DNA of 64,000 nucleotides from an uncultured Acetatifactor sp. (GCA_910579755.1 CAJTVB010000005.1:133975-197974), one strand, 5' to 3'; counted from the first letter of the stretch, positions 7,826 through 17,334 are shown. Numbers and translations are program-made. The notes: generated by a model not told the origin, from the letters alone.

Positions 7826-8323
7826 TTGAAAAGTAGAATCCGTATGCTTTTAGCGCCGGTTCTGACTATTGTAATGATGACGGCATGTGGACAGGAGCCC
7901 GAATTGATCCAATTCCGCAAAAGCATCGATGAATTTTGTACAAAGGTTTCCGAGATCGACACTGCCATAAACAGCATAGATGCCCAGGCTTCAGATGCTA
8001 CAGCCCAGCTCCTCTCCTGTCTGGATGAATTGGATATGGTATTTAAATCCTTCGCCGGACTTGATTTTCCGGAGGAATTTGATTATCTGGAAGCGCTGGC
8101 CGATGAATCCAGCGAATATATGACAGAAGCCGTTTCCAGCTATCACATGGCATACAGCAATAATTCCTATAATGAATATACGGCTGAATATGCAAAAGAA
8201 AATTATTCCAGAGCCTATAAAAGGGTCCAAATCATCATAGCTTTTCTTCATGGGGACGTACCGGATGACGCTGATCTGACCGTTGAACATTCAGACCATA
8301 ACGATGCCCCAGACAATTCTTAA
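7826..8323 (+). CDS. Small putative lipoprotein of unknown function
   Basis: The 165-residue product has a basic N-terminus, a hydrophobic core and a lipobox-like MMTACG (Cys at residue 21), so it is probably exported and lipid-anchored. The rest is acidic and helical (KSIDEFCTKVSEIDTAINSI, then a Tyr/Asn/Ser-rich stretch near residues 110-135) and resembles no family I can name. The start is TTG at 7826 with GGGGGT seven bases upstream; the next in-frame Met falls inside the signal sequence, so TTG is preferred. It is the only rightward gene in the first 37 kb, and its 3' end overlaps the convergent DUF2752 gene by 33 bp. Confidence 0.7.
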   Translation: MKSRIRMLLAPVLTIVMMTACGQEPELIQFRKSIDEFCTKVSEIDTAINSIDAQASDATAQLLSCLDELDMVFKSFAGLDFPEEFDYLEALADESSEYMTEAVSSYHMAYSNNSYNEYTAEYAKENYSRAYKRVQIIIAFLHGDVPDDADLTVEHSDHNDAPDNS

Positions 8324-8707
8324 CAGGTTCTTTATAACAAAATTACCTGCCGTAATCGCAATTCCTGCATATAAATACCAGCTGTGAAATTTCCAGGCTC
8401 TGATCCGCCGCAGTCCCAGGCGGTTCAGAGCCTGGGTAATCATAAAGCCGCCGAAGAGAATGGCGGTATAGGGCACCAGCGGATGATACCAAAAGGATAA
8501 CAGAAGCTTTCCGTGAAGCAGGCATATAAGCGCCCTGGTTCCCCCGCAGCCCGGACAATATATTCCAAGCAGCGAGGACACGACACAGGGAAGCTGCGGC
8601 AGCTGCTCCCGGATCAGACAATAACCTGTCCAGAGTACAGCCCCCGCAGCCAGAAAAATCAACCCTATATGAAAAAGTTCTGTTTCAAGATCAGCTTTTT
8701 TCTTCAT
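8291..8707 (-). CDS. DUF2752 family membrane protein
   Basis: The 138-residue protein carries the DUF2752 signature CPGCGGTRA at about residues 51-59, between hydrophobic segments. Three to four membrane helices are visible. Family members are small bacterial membrane proteins of unknown biochemical role, often beside TM2- or DUF4190-type proteins. That is the case here: it follows the DUF4190 gene by 27 bp. The ATG at 8707 has AGGA close upstream. The 3' end overlaps the convergent lipoprotein gene. Confidence 0.85.
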   Translation of the reverse strand: MKKKADLETELFHIGLIFLAAGAVLWTGYCLIREQLPQLPCVVSSLLGIYCPGCGGTRALICLLHGKLLLSFWYHPLVPYTAILFGGFMITQALNRLGLRRIRAWKFHSWYLYAGIAITAGNFVIKNLLRIVWGIVMV

Positions 8708-8734
8708 CAGTTCCTGACCGGCATATAGCCCTTT

Positions 8735-9160
8735 TTACATATTATAAAGTTCCCGGTAAATCTCTCTGTAAAGATCCTGATAGTCTCCGGAGGTGCCCAC
8801 ATAATAGAATGCCCATATATAGAAGACACTTGAGATGGCGCCCAGGATCAACCCTACGATGGAACAAACCAATCCTGCCACACCCACACCGCTTTTACTC
8901 TGATTGTTGCCTATTATGGAACAGATCAGCCCGGCAACTCCCAGGATAATGCTGGGGATACCATAGCAGCAACAGGCACAGATGGATAAAATTCCGCATA
9001 CAAGCCCGGCGATCTGGAGGCCGTTGGTTCCCTCCGCTCCGCGATCCGGCGCTGACGGCTGATAGGGAATATTTGCCGTGTTGTCCTGATAATTGCTGCT
9101 GTACTGAGATGTCTGTGTTCCCTGGTCATACTGATTTTGATTCTGATAGTTTCCTTCCAT
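8735..9160 (-). CDS. DUF4190-type small membrane protein
   Basis: The 141 residues split into a polar Gln/Asn/Tyr-rich N-terminal 45 and two long hydrophobic helices. These helices carry the family pattern: LQIAGLVCGILSICACCCYG, GVAGLICSIIGN, and a repeated GVAGLVCSIVGLILGAI. The function is unknown. The Cys cluster ACCCYG (about residues 62-67) is notable and might be acylated or at the membrane face. The start ATG has AAGGGGAG. It is the first gene of a two-gene operon with DUF2752 and has its own promoter at 9209-9237. Confidence 0.8.
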   Translation of the reverse strand: MEGNYQNQNQYDQGTQTSQYSSNYQDNTANIPYQPSAPDRGAEGTNGLQIAGLVCGILSICACCCYGIPSIILGVAGLICSIIGNNQSKSGVGVAGLVCSIVGLILGAISSVFYIWAFYYVGTSGDYQDLYREIYRELYNM

Positions 9161-9208
9161 TCTTACTCTCCCCTTTCACAATTAAAATATGTACCCTGAT
9201 CAAGCTTT

Positions 9209-9237
9209 ATATTAACATAGTAAGATTTTTTTCACAA
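9209..9237 (-). promoter_or_regulatory. Promoter for the DUF4190-DUF2752 pair
   Basis: On the minus strand, TTGTGA (9232-9237), a 17-bp spacer and TAATAT (9209-9214) lie about 49 bp upstream of the DUF4190 start. The rest of the gap from about 9240 to 9374 is AT-rich and shows nothing else I can support. Confidence 0.55.
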
Positions 9238-9374
9238 GCAATGTTTTTATAAAGGAGTACACGGCATTTACCCCTATGCATAGAGTACCACAAATGTACA
9301 GATTTTGCACCTGTTTTTTATTCATGAAAAGGAACTTCATTTTTTTCCATCAAAGGTTACAAAGACGGATACTC

Positions 9375-9530
9375 TCAGGGAAGTAAAAACTGTCTGGAAC
9401 GGATAACATATTGATAGCTTTCCGTCTGAAAACCCTTTGGCAGAAAACGCACCTGTCCGCTTATCACCGGATTCTGCCCGCTCACCGATATGGCTGTCAA
9501 ATTCAAATCCTGTTCACCAGATACTTCTGT
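9375..9530 (-). pseudogene. Short coding-like remnant, 51 codons
   Basis: Between the FAD-oxidoreductase stop (9548) and the DUF4190 promoter, one minus-strand frame stays open for 51 codons. It reads like real protein: LNLTAISVSGQNPVISG, then FLPKGFQTESYQYVIRSRQF before a TGA. It follows an in-frame TAG, has no ATG, and no good ribosome site was found (TTG codons at its residues 9 and 11 are the only plausible starts). The pattern resembles the last strands of a beta-sandwich domain, so a 3' gene remnant is more likely than a functional small gene. I recognise no family. Confidence 0.3.
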
Positions 9531-9547
9531 CTAAAAACCATTAATTT

Positions 9548-12196
9548 TCACCAAACTCTTTCCTGTATTCTCTGAATTTCACTGGCTTTTTTACTCATTC
9601 TCACAGCCTTTTCCCAGGCGCTTATATCATTTTCGTGCTGTTCTCCCGTCAGCGCTTCCAGCTCCCTTTGGGCGGAGAGACGCAGCGCAGTCCTTCCATT
9701 TTTCATTAAGTCCGTCAATCCCAGATATCCCTGCAAATCTCCCAGCCGGGCCAGCGCCCGGTTCAGGATCAATACCAGAATTCCCAGGCGGTCAGTCATC
9801 AGATCCTCCCGCCCCGCCGGTTTTAAAAGCTCTTCAAACCGCAGCAGCTCCCTCAGCATAGGCGCAAATTCCAGAAAACCGGTGCGCTCCGCCACATAGG
9901 CAAAGGCTTCTATATAGTGCCAGGTTCCCTTTCGGATATCCAGATAATCCCTTGTCTGCCGCTTCAGCCGGTCCAGAACCTGACGGAAGGGCTCCAGAAT
10001 GCATTTTTCCTGGCTCCAGGCCAGGATATTCAGTAAATATACTGTCTCCGGCATCACACCGTGGTCCGGGAGCAGCTGTACACAGCTGACAGAACCTCTT
10101 CTTTCCGGCAGATGCGGATCAGAAGCCTCCTTCAGTTCACTGCCAATTCTCCGGCACAGCTCCTGGGTCCACTGATCCGATCCATGCCACAGCCCGCACA
10201 GGATCAGCAGCTTTCTGGTCTGTTCGTTTTCTTCAAAAGAAAGCCTTTCGCGAATCGCGGGCATACAGCTTTCCGTCTCCGCGCACATGACCTGGATCAG
10301 TTCATTCCGCTCTTCCTCTTCATAGGTAAAGGGCACATCCACCCAATGGGTCCGGGTGGTTTCTCCGATACGGTATACCATATCCCGGGGACTTTCTTCC
10401 CTGGGAGGCATAAACAGAAAATCTCCTGTGACCTCTCCGATCACGGCCCTTCTTTCCTCTGCGTCCAGATCCTCCGGAAAAATTCTTTTCTTCAGGCTCT
10501 CCGCCGCCAGAATACCCATCACCGCCCCCTGATGCATCAGATCCGGCTGCATCCGAATGCTGGGAAAGGCATTGTGGGTAACTGATATAGCTTTCCCCAG
10601 CACATACAGTCCCCGGATTTCTTCGCCGGAGGGACATACAGGCATAAGGGCGGAAAGCGGAATCTGGATATGGGTCTGCTGAGGCAGCACTCCCCCATAA
10701 ACGATATCCGCCGTAACCTTTCCCTTGGGATCATAATTGGAATAACAGGTGTACAATCCGTCCTCATAGGTGCGGTAACACATCAGATCCCGCAGAGACA
10801 CACAGGCTTTTCCTTTTATATGCCGGCTCTCTCGCATACTCACATAGGCTCCATGGTCGAACATGGACTGCCCCAGCTTTCTTCCCTGTATGATAAAATC
10901 GGTATAGTCCATAGGATCAACGGCTGCAACCATACAGGAAAAATTATTTTTGTACCGCTCCGGCGACACATACTGAGCCAGAGAGGCCCAATAGGTGATC
11001 ATATCTCTTTCGTTTCCGTATACGCTGTCAGCTCCGGCCAGAGCTGCCGCATCTCCATCTCCGGTGGCGTCCAGAATGATCCTTCCCCGATATGTGATCG
11101 AGCCGGATTCCCCTGCGGCAATCACCTGCCGAATCCTTCCGTTTTCCTTTACAGCCCCATAAACAAGCTGCCCCAGGCGCACCTGCACCCCGGCCTCTCT
11201 GCACAGCTTCAGATATACATATCCCCGCAGACCGGCATGAAAGTCATCCTGCTCACTCCATATGCCGGGTTTTCTCTCCAGGCCGCATTCCCGGTACAGC
11301 CTTTCGATCTCCTGATCCACCTCCTGCACCTCCCGAAAGCGCCTTCCGAACCAATAGGTGTTGACCCCTCCTATGGTGCCGGTTCCTCCCAGCTCATAAT
11401 TGGGCTCCACCAGCACCGTCCTTGCGCCCCGGCGGGCCGCATGTATTGCGGCCATGACGCCGGCAGTTCCCCCTCCTGCCACCACAACATCATAGCTTTC
11501 CGTTTTAATATTTTCCGGCATAGACTCTGCCGCTGCCTGTATAACGGAGGTATGCACGGCTTCCATATCTGTGTCCGCTTCATAGCCTCTCAGGGCAAAT
11601 CTTCCCAGAAGCATTTCCGGATTTTTTTGTTTTTGCGCCATAAACTCCTGCAGAAGAGCCCTTTTGCATAAGAACAGATTTTCCTCTGCTCCCAGTTCCT
11701 TCCTGCCTGCATTTTCCACGCCCAAAAGTGACCAGTCTTCCTCCTTATTTTTGCGCACATAGGCCTGATAGGAAATGTCCATAGCTTTTTCCCGCAGGTC
11801 TGTTATCTGTTTGCACCGAATTCCAAATAATCCGCCCTTGGATGCCGCCCGGGCCAGCAGTTCCTCTCCCTCCTTCACACAGTCCAGGTACCACATAAAA
11901 TAGAACAGGCGGATTCCCTTTCGGATGCACTGTTCCTCCAGATATCTCTTAAACCGGTCCGGATGCAGCAGACCGTTGCTCAGGAAAAGCTCCCCCGGAA
12001 GCCTGTCCCTCCACTGCTTCCGCGCCCCTTCCAGCCGGTATCGGTTTCCGGCACACACATCGGTACATAAAAAGGTATCCCGAATGATCATGGCAACCCG
12101 TTCTCCACGGTCTGCCAGCCGAAACGCCTCTGCCAGAGCTTCGCCGCTGCCTCCCACAATCACATGATCTGCCTGATAAATTATAGATATACTCAT
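9548..12196 (-). CDS. FAD-dependent oxidoreductase with duplicated dinucleotide-binding motif
   Basis: The main flavin domain begins at about residue 235 with DVVVAGGGTAGVMAAIHAAR, followed by VEPNYELGGTGTIGG and, near 378, LDATGDGDAAALAG. This is the FAD_oxidored (PF12831) pattern. In such proteins the flavin is used to oxidise an unknown, often sugar-derived, substrate. The 882-residue length is well above the usual 450-600. The first 230 residues contain a second, degenerate Rossmann start (VIVGGSGEALAEAF, residues 12-25), and the C-terminal 250 residues are helical with no clear family. The ATG follows GAGGAGGT. It is the last gene of the glycoside locus, but a terminator upstream (12286-12337) separates it from the MATE gene, so it likely has its own promoter, which I could not locate. 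Confidence 0.8.
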   Translation of the reverse strand: MSISIIYQADHVIVGGSGEALAEAFRLADRGERVAMIIRDTFLCTDVCAGNRYRLEGARKQWRDRLPGELFLSNGLLHPDRFKRYLEEQCIRKGIRLFYFMWYLDCVKEGEELLARAASKGGLFGIRCKQITDLREKAMDISYQAYVRKNKEEDWSLLGVENAGRKELGAEENLFLCKRALLQEFMAQKQKNPEMLLGRFALRGYEADTDMEAVHTSVIQAAAESMPENIKTESYDVVVAGGGTAGVMAAIHAARRGARTVLVEPNYELGGTGTIGGVNTYWFGRRFREVQEVDQEIERLYRECGLERKPGIWSEQDDFHAGLRGYVYLKLCREAGVQVRLGQLVYGAVKENGRIRQVIAAGESGSITYRGRIILDATGDGDAAALAGADSVYGNERDMITYWASLAQYVSPERYKNNFSCMVAAVDPMDYTDFIIQGRKLGQSMFDHGAYVSMRESRHIKGKACVSLRDLMCYRTYEDGLYTCYSNYDPKGKVTADIVYGGVLPQQTHIQIPLSALMPVCPSGEEIRGLYVLGKAISVTHNAFPSIRMQPDLMHQGAVMGILAAESLKKRIFPEDLDAEERRAVIGEVTGDFLFMPPREESPRDMVYRIGETTRTHWVDVPFTYEEEERNELIQVMCAETESCMPAIRERLSFEENEQTRKLLILCGLWHGSDQWTQELCRRIGSELKEASDPHLPERRGSVSCVQLLPDHGVMPETVYLLNILAWSQEKCILEPFRQVLDRLKRQTRDYLDIRKGTWHYIEAFAYVAERTGFLEFAPMLRELLRFEELLKPAGREDLMTDRLGILVLILNRALARLGDLQGYLGLTDLMKNGRTALRLSAQRELEALTGEQHENDISAWEKAVRMSKKASEIQRIQERVW

Positions 12197-12285
12197 TTTG
12201 ACCTCCTCTTCCAGCGTATCATTATGTTAAGCTTTTCTTTCAAATCCATAAAGATAAAGCTCTTTGAAAACAGGTAATATTTTAA

Positions 12286-12337
12286 AAAGTAAAAAAATGC
12301 GAATGCCCTGAAGCAATGGCGCCGCTTCAAAGCATCC
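12286..12337 (-). terminator. Rho-independent terminator after the MATE gene
   Basis: The minus-strand RNA folds into a 14-bp stem (GGAUGCUUUGAAGC with GCUUCAGGGCAUUC, including three G-U pairs) with a 9-nt loop. A GCATTTTTTTACTTTTT tract follows. It ends the long leftward transcript just past the MATE stop codon. Confidence 0.8.
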
Positions 12338-12342
12338 GGTTT

Positions 12343-13731
12343 TTAAGTTCCGTTTTCTCCGCCCGCTCCGGTCAGGCGTTTATGATTGATTAGCCATCTG
12401 CCGGAGGCCACCCGCCAGATAAAGCACGCGGCCCGAAACAGCCAGTCCACGGACATGGCAGCCCAGACTCCCAAAAGTCCCATGTGAAGGTAACGTCCCA
12501 GCAGGTAGCTGAAGCCCACCCGCCAGATCCACATGGAGGCAATGGAGACAATCATGGTAAATCTGGCGTCATCCGCCGCCCGCAGGGCATTGGGAAGGGT
12601 AAAGGCAGGAGGCCAGAAAAGAATTGCGGCAATACTGTGATAAACAATCACCTGATAAGCCATTTCCGATCCCTCCGGGGAAAGGTGATAGATTCCTACC
12701 AGCCATCCTGCGATGCAGATGATCCCCAGGTTCAGCAGGGCCATGGAAAAGACAGCCGCCTTCATCAGCTTCCTGATGTAGGATTTGGACAGCTCGTACT
12801 CCTCCGCGCCTACCGTCTGTCCCAAAACCGTCAGGAAAGCGATCCCCACTGCGTTTCCCGGAATATAGGCGAAGCCCGCTGTCATTCCCACCACCGCATT
12901 GGCGGCGATGGCCGCTGTTCCGAAGCTGACCACCAGACTCTGCACCAGGATCTTTCCCACCTGGAAAATCGCATTGTCCAGCCCTGTAGGAATTCCCACG
13001 CTCATAATGTCTTTAATTATACACCAGTCATACTTCCGTGGAAAGGGTCTGGTCAGGTGAAGGGGCTTTTTCTGATCCCTCACCACCAAAAGCATCACCA
13101 GGGCTCCGATGATGCGGGCGATCAAAGTTGCCGCGGCCACACCCGCCGCATCCCAGTTCAGCACCAGCAGGAAAAATGCGTTTCCCGAAATATTGATCAG
13201 ATTCAGCATCAGGGACACAAGCATGGTGATTCTTGTGTTGCCCATGGCCCTGCACAGTGCGGAGCAGCCGTTTTGCGCCGCCAGAAAGGGAAAGGAAAGC
13301 GCCGTTATGTAGAAATAGATCACCGCATTTTCCATCACCGCCGGCTCCACTCCGCCGAAGATTGTCTTTAAAATCAGCCGGTTGCCCGCCAGGGATAACG
13401 CCATGATCACAAGCGACAGGGACACCACGGCTAAAAGCAGCTGATCCGCCGCCTGGCAGGCCTTCCTTTCATTTTTCTGTCCAAGAGCATGAGCCGCTGC
13501 CACTGCTCCGCCGGTGGATAGGGAAAGGAACAGATTTACCAGCAATAGATTGATATTATCCACCAGGGAGACGCCGGATACGGCAGCTTCTCCCGCCCGG
13601 GAAACCATCACCGTATCCGCCATGCCTACGGTGACCCCCAGGATCTGCTCCAGCACCAGGGGAATAATCAGGGCCGTTAACTGTTTTCTTGAAAAAAACA
13701 CCTTACTGTGAGACTCTGCCTGTCCTTCCAT
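12343..13731 (-). CDS. MATE family efflux transporter
   Basis: The 462-residue polytopic protein has about 12 hydrophobic helices in two homologous halves. It shows MATE signatures such as ALIIPLVLEQILGVTVGMAD near the N-terminus and a second-half counterpart (VSVGIPTGLDN-like) near residue 240. MATE proteins export organic cations, drugs or metabolites in exchange for sodium or protons. Its start overlaps the end of nagA by 29 bp, so it is translated from the glycoside operon. Its presence may mean export of a by-product or a toxic aglycone; that is inference. A strong terminator follows. Confidence 0.9.
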   Translation of the reverse strand: MEGQAESHSKVFFSRKQLTALIIPLVLEQILGVTVGMADTVMVSRAGEAAVSGVSLVDNINLLLVNLFLSLSTGGAVAAAHALGQKNERKACQAADQLLLAVVSLSLVIMALSLAGNRLILKTIFGGVEPAVMENAVIYFYITALSFPFLAAQNGCSALCRAMGNTRITMLVSLMLNLINISGNAFFLLVLNWDAAGVAAATLIARIIGALVMLLVVRDQKKPLHLTRPFPRKYDWCIIKDIMSVGIPTGLDNAIFQVGKILVQSLVVSFGTAAIAANAVVGMTAGFAYIPGNAVGIAFLTVLGQTVGAEEYELSKSYIRKLMKAAVFSMALLNLGIICIAGWLVGIYHLSPEGSEMAYQVIVYHSIAAILFWPPAFTLPNALRAADDARFTMIVSIASMWIWRVGFSYLLGRYLHMGLLGVWAAMSVDWLFRAACFIWRVASGRWLINHKRLTGAGGENGT

Positions 13732-14857
13732 GATGTAACAATTTCCCTCCCACGTATACCTCTTCCAGATGATATTCCTGGTCTGTCACCAGCAGATCTG
13801 CATATAATCCCTGCCGGATGGCGCCGATCTTATCCTCCATGCGGATAGAACAGGCCGGCTGCCAGGTCGCCGCCAGAATGGCCTGCTCCTGGGGCACTCC
13901 AAATTCCATACAACGCAGCATTCCTTCATAGACACTGATGGTTGAGCAGGCCAGAGTCCCGTCGGCCAGACAGGCCCTGCCCTCCTTTACGAACACCTCC
14001 AGCCCTCCCAGCTCATAGATTCCATCCGCTCTTCCTGCGGCGCTGAGAGAATCTGAAACCAGACATATTTTTTCCGGGATCATGGCAAACATCATTCGGA
14101 TCACACTGGGATGCACGTGCAGTCCGTCGGTGATCAGCTCTGCGTAAACCTTTTTGTCATATACCATCCCCAGGATTCCCGGCTCTCTGTGATGGAGAGA
14201 ATTCATGGCATTGAAAAGATGGGTAACATGCCAGGCGCCGGCATCCGCCGCCTGGCAGGCCAGATCATATCCTGCGGAGGAATGGGCAATGGAAATGATT
14301 TTTTCCTTTCCGTACCTGCGGATAAAGGAAAGCGCCTCCGGGTAGCGTGGATCCAGATCCACCATCCGGATGCTGCCCCGGGCACATTCATCCAGCTGTG
14401 CAAACCAGTCTATATCCACAGGCCGAAGGTACTGCTCGTCGTGACATCCCTTTTTGTCCCTTCCCAGAAACGGCCCTTCCAGATTAATTCCCAGAATCCT
14501 GCTTCCCTGATAGTCGGATTCCATGGCCCGTCCGATGCGGGATACCATCTGACGGCTGAATTCCTCGTCCATTGTCATGGTAGTCGCCAGCAGAGATGTC
14601 ACTCCATGGGCGCAGTAATCTGCCGCCGCCCGGCAGATCCCCTCCGGAGAGGCATAGGTAAAATCCTCTCCCGCCCGGCCGTGGGTGTGTACATCGATCA
14701 GTCCCGGCAGAAGCCGCCTGCCGCTGATGTCCTTTACGGTTTCCCCGGTCCCGGGCGGAATATGATTTCCGATCTCCTGGATCAGACCGTCCTGTACCCG
14801 GACATCCAGATCTTGAAAGCTTCCATTATAAAATACATTTCCACCATGAAATATCAA
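13703..14857 (-). CDS. nagA: N-acetylglucosamine-6-phosphate deacetylase
   Basis: NagA removes acetate from GlcNAc-6-phosphate to give glucosamine-6-phosphate. The amidohydrolase motifs are in place: DVHTHG near residue 55, NLEGPF near 125, HLFNAMNSLHHREPG near 213 and the catalytic Asp in VSDSLSAAG near 268. I start it at the TTG at 14857, because AGGAGG lies seven bases upstream and the resulting 384 residues match the family. The TTG overlaps the TGA of the upstream mannosidase gene, so translation is coupled. A longer frame reaching back to 14974 lies inside the mannosidase gene and lacks support. No nagB is present. Its place among mannosidases hints at amino-sugar-containing glycans such as N-glycan cores. 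Confidence 0.92.
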   Translation of the reverse strand: MIFHGGNVFYNGSFQDLDVRVQDGLIQEIGNHIPPGTGETVKDISGRRLLPGLIDVHTHGRAGEDFTYASPEGICRAAADYCAHGVTSLLATTMTMDEEFSRQMVSRIGRAMESDYQGSRILGINLEGPFLGRDKKGCHDEQYLRPVDIDWFAQLDECARGSIRMVDLDPRYPEALSFIRRYGKEKIISIAHSSAGYDLACQAADAGAWHVTHLFNAMNSLHHREPGILGMVYDKKVYAELITDGLHVHPSVIRMMFAMIPEKICLVSDSLSAAGRADGIYELGGLEVFVKEGRACLADGTLACSTISVYEGMLRCMEFGVPQEQAILAATWQPACSIRMEDKIGAIRQGLYADLLVTDQEYHLEEVYVGGKLLHHGRTGRVSQ

Positions 14858-17334
14858 GCTTTCACCTCCTGCGCTTCTTCTCCGGGCGCTGATTTCAAAA
14901 TTTGTCCGGCGCTTTCCGTAAGCTCCAGGGGCTTTTCCACCATATCCACCAGCGTCGCTTTTCCGTCCGTCCATTCTATGGTTTTGACCTCATAGGGCTT
15001 TAGGGTAACAGCCGCCGGTGCGCCGGCGCTGTTCCGAAAATGGATCAGTGCCCGGGTTTCCGCCCCTTCCGTCTCAAAGAAACGCAGAATATGGGAATCC
15101 GCACATCCTTCCTTCTGCTTCATGGCAGAGCTGCAGACGCCTTCCCCCTCCAGAGTCAGAGAAGAATCCTTCCGCAGGAAATGCTTTCCCTTGTGGTTGG
15201 AATCCCCCAGATATTCCACAGGCATGTGCATCTGGTCTGCGATCTGGAATAAACGGCTGTTTTTCACGGGCTTGTCATGGATCAGCATTCCCAGCTGAAA
15301 TTCCCATACGCCCTGATCCATAAAACGGTTTTTCATGCTGCGCTCCTCAGGGCCGTTCCCGCCTCTGGCAAACATGGCGCTTCGGGATAAAATGCAAAGA
15401 TATTCATTTCCCATAAGGCGCATACCATAAGAGCTGTTGTTAAATACCGTGATCCCATCTCCCGCAGGCCCGGCAATATCCGCGAAACGGTGCTGATAAT
15501 ACTCTGAGCCGTCATTTACCGCCTTTTCTTCTACCAAAAAGCAGGTCTCATTGCGGCATACCGGCGCGGGACAGACGCTTTTTACAGACAAGGCAATCTG
15601 GGCATGACGCTGGTGATTGTGAATCCATCCGTTGACCTTCAGCTGGTCGCAGTCCTTCTCCAGAATATAATCCAATACAAGCTCCGAGGCCTCATAGCGC
15701 AGATAACAGCGCAGAATCACTCTCAGAAAATTCTGCTCCAGCACCTCCATGGACTCACAGATGAAGGCTCCTTCCGCTTCCCCCTCCAGACGGGGATATC
15801 CCCAGGCTCCCCGGTCATCATAAAAGACCTTTATGGATGCCGGCTCCTGCAAAAACTCCCTGCCGTTCCTGCGAATGGACTGGGGCGCACCGGTCTCACT
15901 GCTGATTTGAACCTCCAAAATGCCATTGGTGATTCGATTTTCTTCCGCCTTCAGGGTACTTTCCGGCGTGGGATTTTCACTACCCTCGCACATCACCCGG
16001 TACATGGCATAACCGTATGCGGGAATCTCACACTGCAGCAGGATGCCCTTGCGGCTCTCCGGCGTAAAAAAGCGATATCCGCTTTCCGCAAAATATGCCT
16101 CCCGGCCCTCTGTGTCCCGAATCCGCAGAGGCTTTTTCTGAGCCCTGGGCACATAAATATCCGCAAACACCATGCCTTGATAGGGATGTCCTGTAGAATT
16201 GATAAGCAGCAGGGGAAAGCCTTCGCCCCGGGTGTGCAGCGAGTTGGCAATAGCCTGGATCCCGTCGTTGATCAGGTGTCTGGCCTGCGCCAGACTGAAA
16301 CGGAATTCATCTGCCGCCTCGTTTCGGGAGGGCTCTATGCTGGTGCCTGCCAGCACATCATGAAATTGATTGAACAGCACCTCCTTCCAGGCCGCCTCCA
16401 GCTTTTCATAAGGGTAAACATAACTGTCGCCTGCAAAGTCTCTGGCCATGGAGCAGACGGCTTCCGCCTTAAGAAGCGTCCATTCTGCCTGACGGTTCAG
16501 ACGCTTGATCTCATTGTCCGAGCTGTAGCATCCGAAAAATACTCTTCCCAGCTCTCCCTCCACCTCAGGAAGCTTTTCCTCATCCACCTGAGAGAAAAAG
16601 TCCCGGATGGAGGAAAGCTCCATGGAAAGCTCCGGATGCTCCTGCTTCAGCTCATAAATACTGCGGATATTGTCCACTGTGGGGCCGCCTCCATGGTTTC
16701 CCACTCCATAAAAAACCGCCATGGAATCCTGTCCGTACCGATCCATCTCCTCCAGGCTCTCGTCCATGTTAACCTGAATGGCCGGCTTGGTCCAGGCCAT
16801 GTATTCCCCGCCGGCCCGCTCTACAATGATCCGGCTCTGGTCCTTGGCCTTCCAGGCAAACACCGGAGGCACGTTCAGATCCTTTCTGCAAGGCCTGTTG
16901 ATCACATAGTGCTTCATGCCGCAGCCCTGGTAAATGCAGGGCAGATTTGCCCCATGGCCAAAGCTGTCCACGTTGTACACCGTGTCCGGCGTCCTGGTGA
17001 AATATTTGTCTGTAAAGAGCCTGCCGTAGAGAAAATGGCGGATGACGCTTTCACCGCAGGGAATGTCGCTGTCCGGCTCCACCCACATTCCGCCGGCCAC
17101 CTCCCAGCGTCCCTCCTGCTCCCTCTGCCTGATCCGTTCAAAAATATGGGGGCAGTTTATCTGCAGCCACTCCAGATAACCGATGCTGCTGTGGGTGAAC
17201 TTAAAATCCGGAAATTCCTCCATGCGGTCCAGCGCAGAGGCAAAGGAGGACTTTACCTCCTGCATGCCCTCCGCCCGTTTCCACAGCCACACGGGATCAA
17301 TGTGGGTATTTCCCACCATAAAAAGCTTTTTCAT
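14854..17334 (-). CDS. GH38 alpha-mannosidase, short bacterial class (copy A)
   Basis: This is an 826-residue retaining alpha-mannosidase. The zinc motif GNTHIDPVWLW places His11 and Asp13 at the usual positions. NVDSFGHG (121-128) gives the catalytic nucleophile Asp123, and NQFHDVLAGTSI near 323 holds the last zinc-binding His. The C-terminal half is the beta-sandwich typical of the family. There is no signal peptide, so it acts on imported oligosaccharides or glycosides in the cytoplasm. It overlaps the GH3 gene upstream by 4 bp (ATGA) and nagA downstream, showing tight operon coupling. It is one of three short-class GH38 copies in this window. Specificity (alpha-1,2/1,3/1,6 or a mannosyl-glycerate-like substrate) cannot be read from sequence. 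Confidence 0.92.
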   Translation of the reverse strand: MKKLFMVGNTHIDPVWLWKRAEGMQEVKSSFASALDRMEEFPDFKFTHSSIGYLEWLQINCPHIFERIRQREQEGRWEVAGGMWVEPDSDIPCGESVIRHFLYGRLFTDKYFTRTPDTVYNVDSFGHGANLPCIYQGCGMKHYVINRPCRKDLNVPPVFAWKAKDQSRIIVERAGGEYMAWTKPAIQVNMDESLEEMDRYGQDSMAVFYGVGNHGGGPTVDNIRSIYELKQEHPELSMELSSIRDFFSQVDEEKLPEVEGELGRVFFGCYSSDNEIKRLNRQAEWTLLKAEAVCSMARDFAGDSYVYPYEKLEAAWKEVLFNQFHDVLAGTSIEPSRNEAADEFRFSLAQARHLINDGIQAIANSLHTRGEGFPLLLINSTGHPYQGMVFADIYVPRAQKKPLRIRDTEGREAYFAESGYRFFTPESRKGILLQCEIPAYGYAMYRVMCEGSENPTPESTLKAEENRITNGILEVQISSETGAPQSIRRNGREFLQEPASIKVFYDDRGAWGYPRLEGEAEGAFICESMEVLEQNFLRVILRCYLRYEASELVLDYILEKDCDQLKVNGWIHNHQRHAQIALSVKSVCPAPVCRNETCFLVEEKAVNDGSEYYQHRFADIAGPAGDGITVFNNSSYGMRLMGNEYLCILSRSAMFARGGNGPEERSMKNRFMDQGVWEFQLGMLIHDKPVKNSRLFQIADQMHMPVEYLGDSNHKGKHFLRKDSSLTLEGEGVCSSAMKQKEGCADSHILRFFETEGAETRALIHFRNSAGAPAAVTLKPYEVKTIEWTDGKATLVDMVEKPLELTESAGQILKSAPGEEAQEVKA

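Noticed and set aside
14858..14974. Extended N-terminus of NagA
   Set aside because: The added residues are basic and unlike the family, lie in the mannosidase gene, and the TTG at 14857 has an ideal ribosome site.
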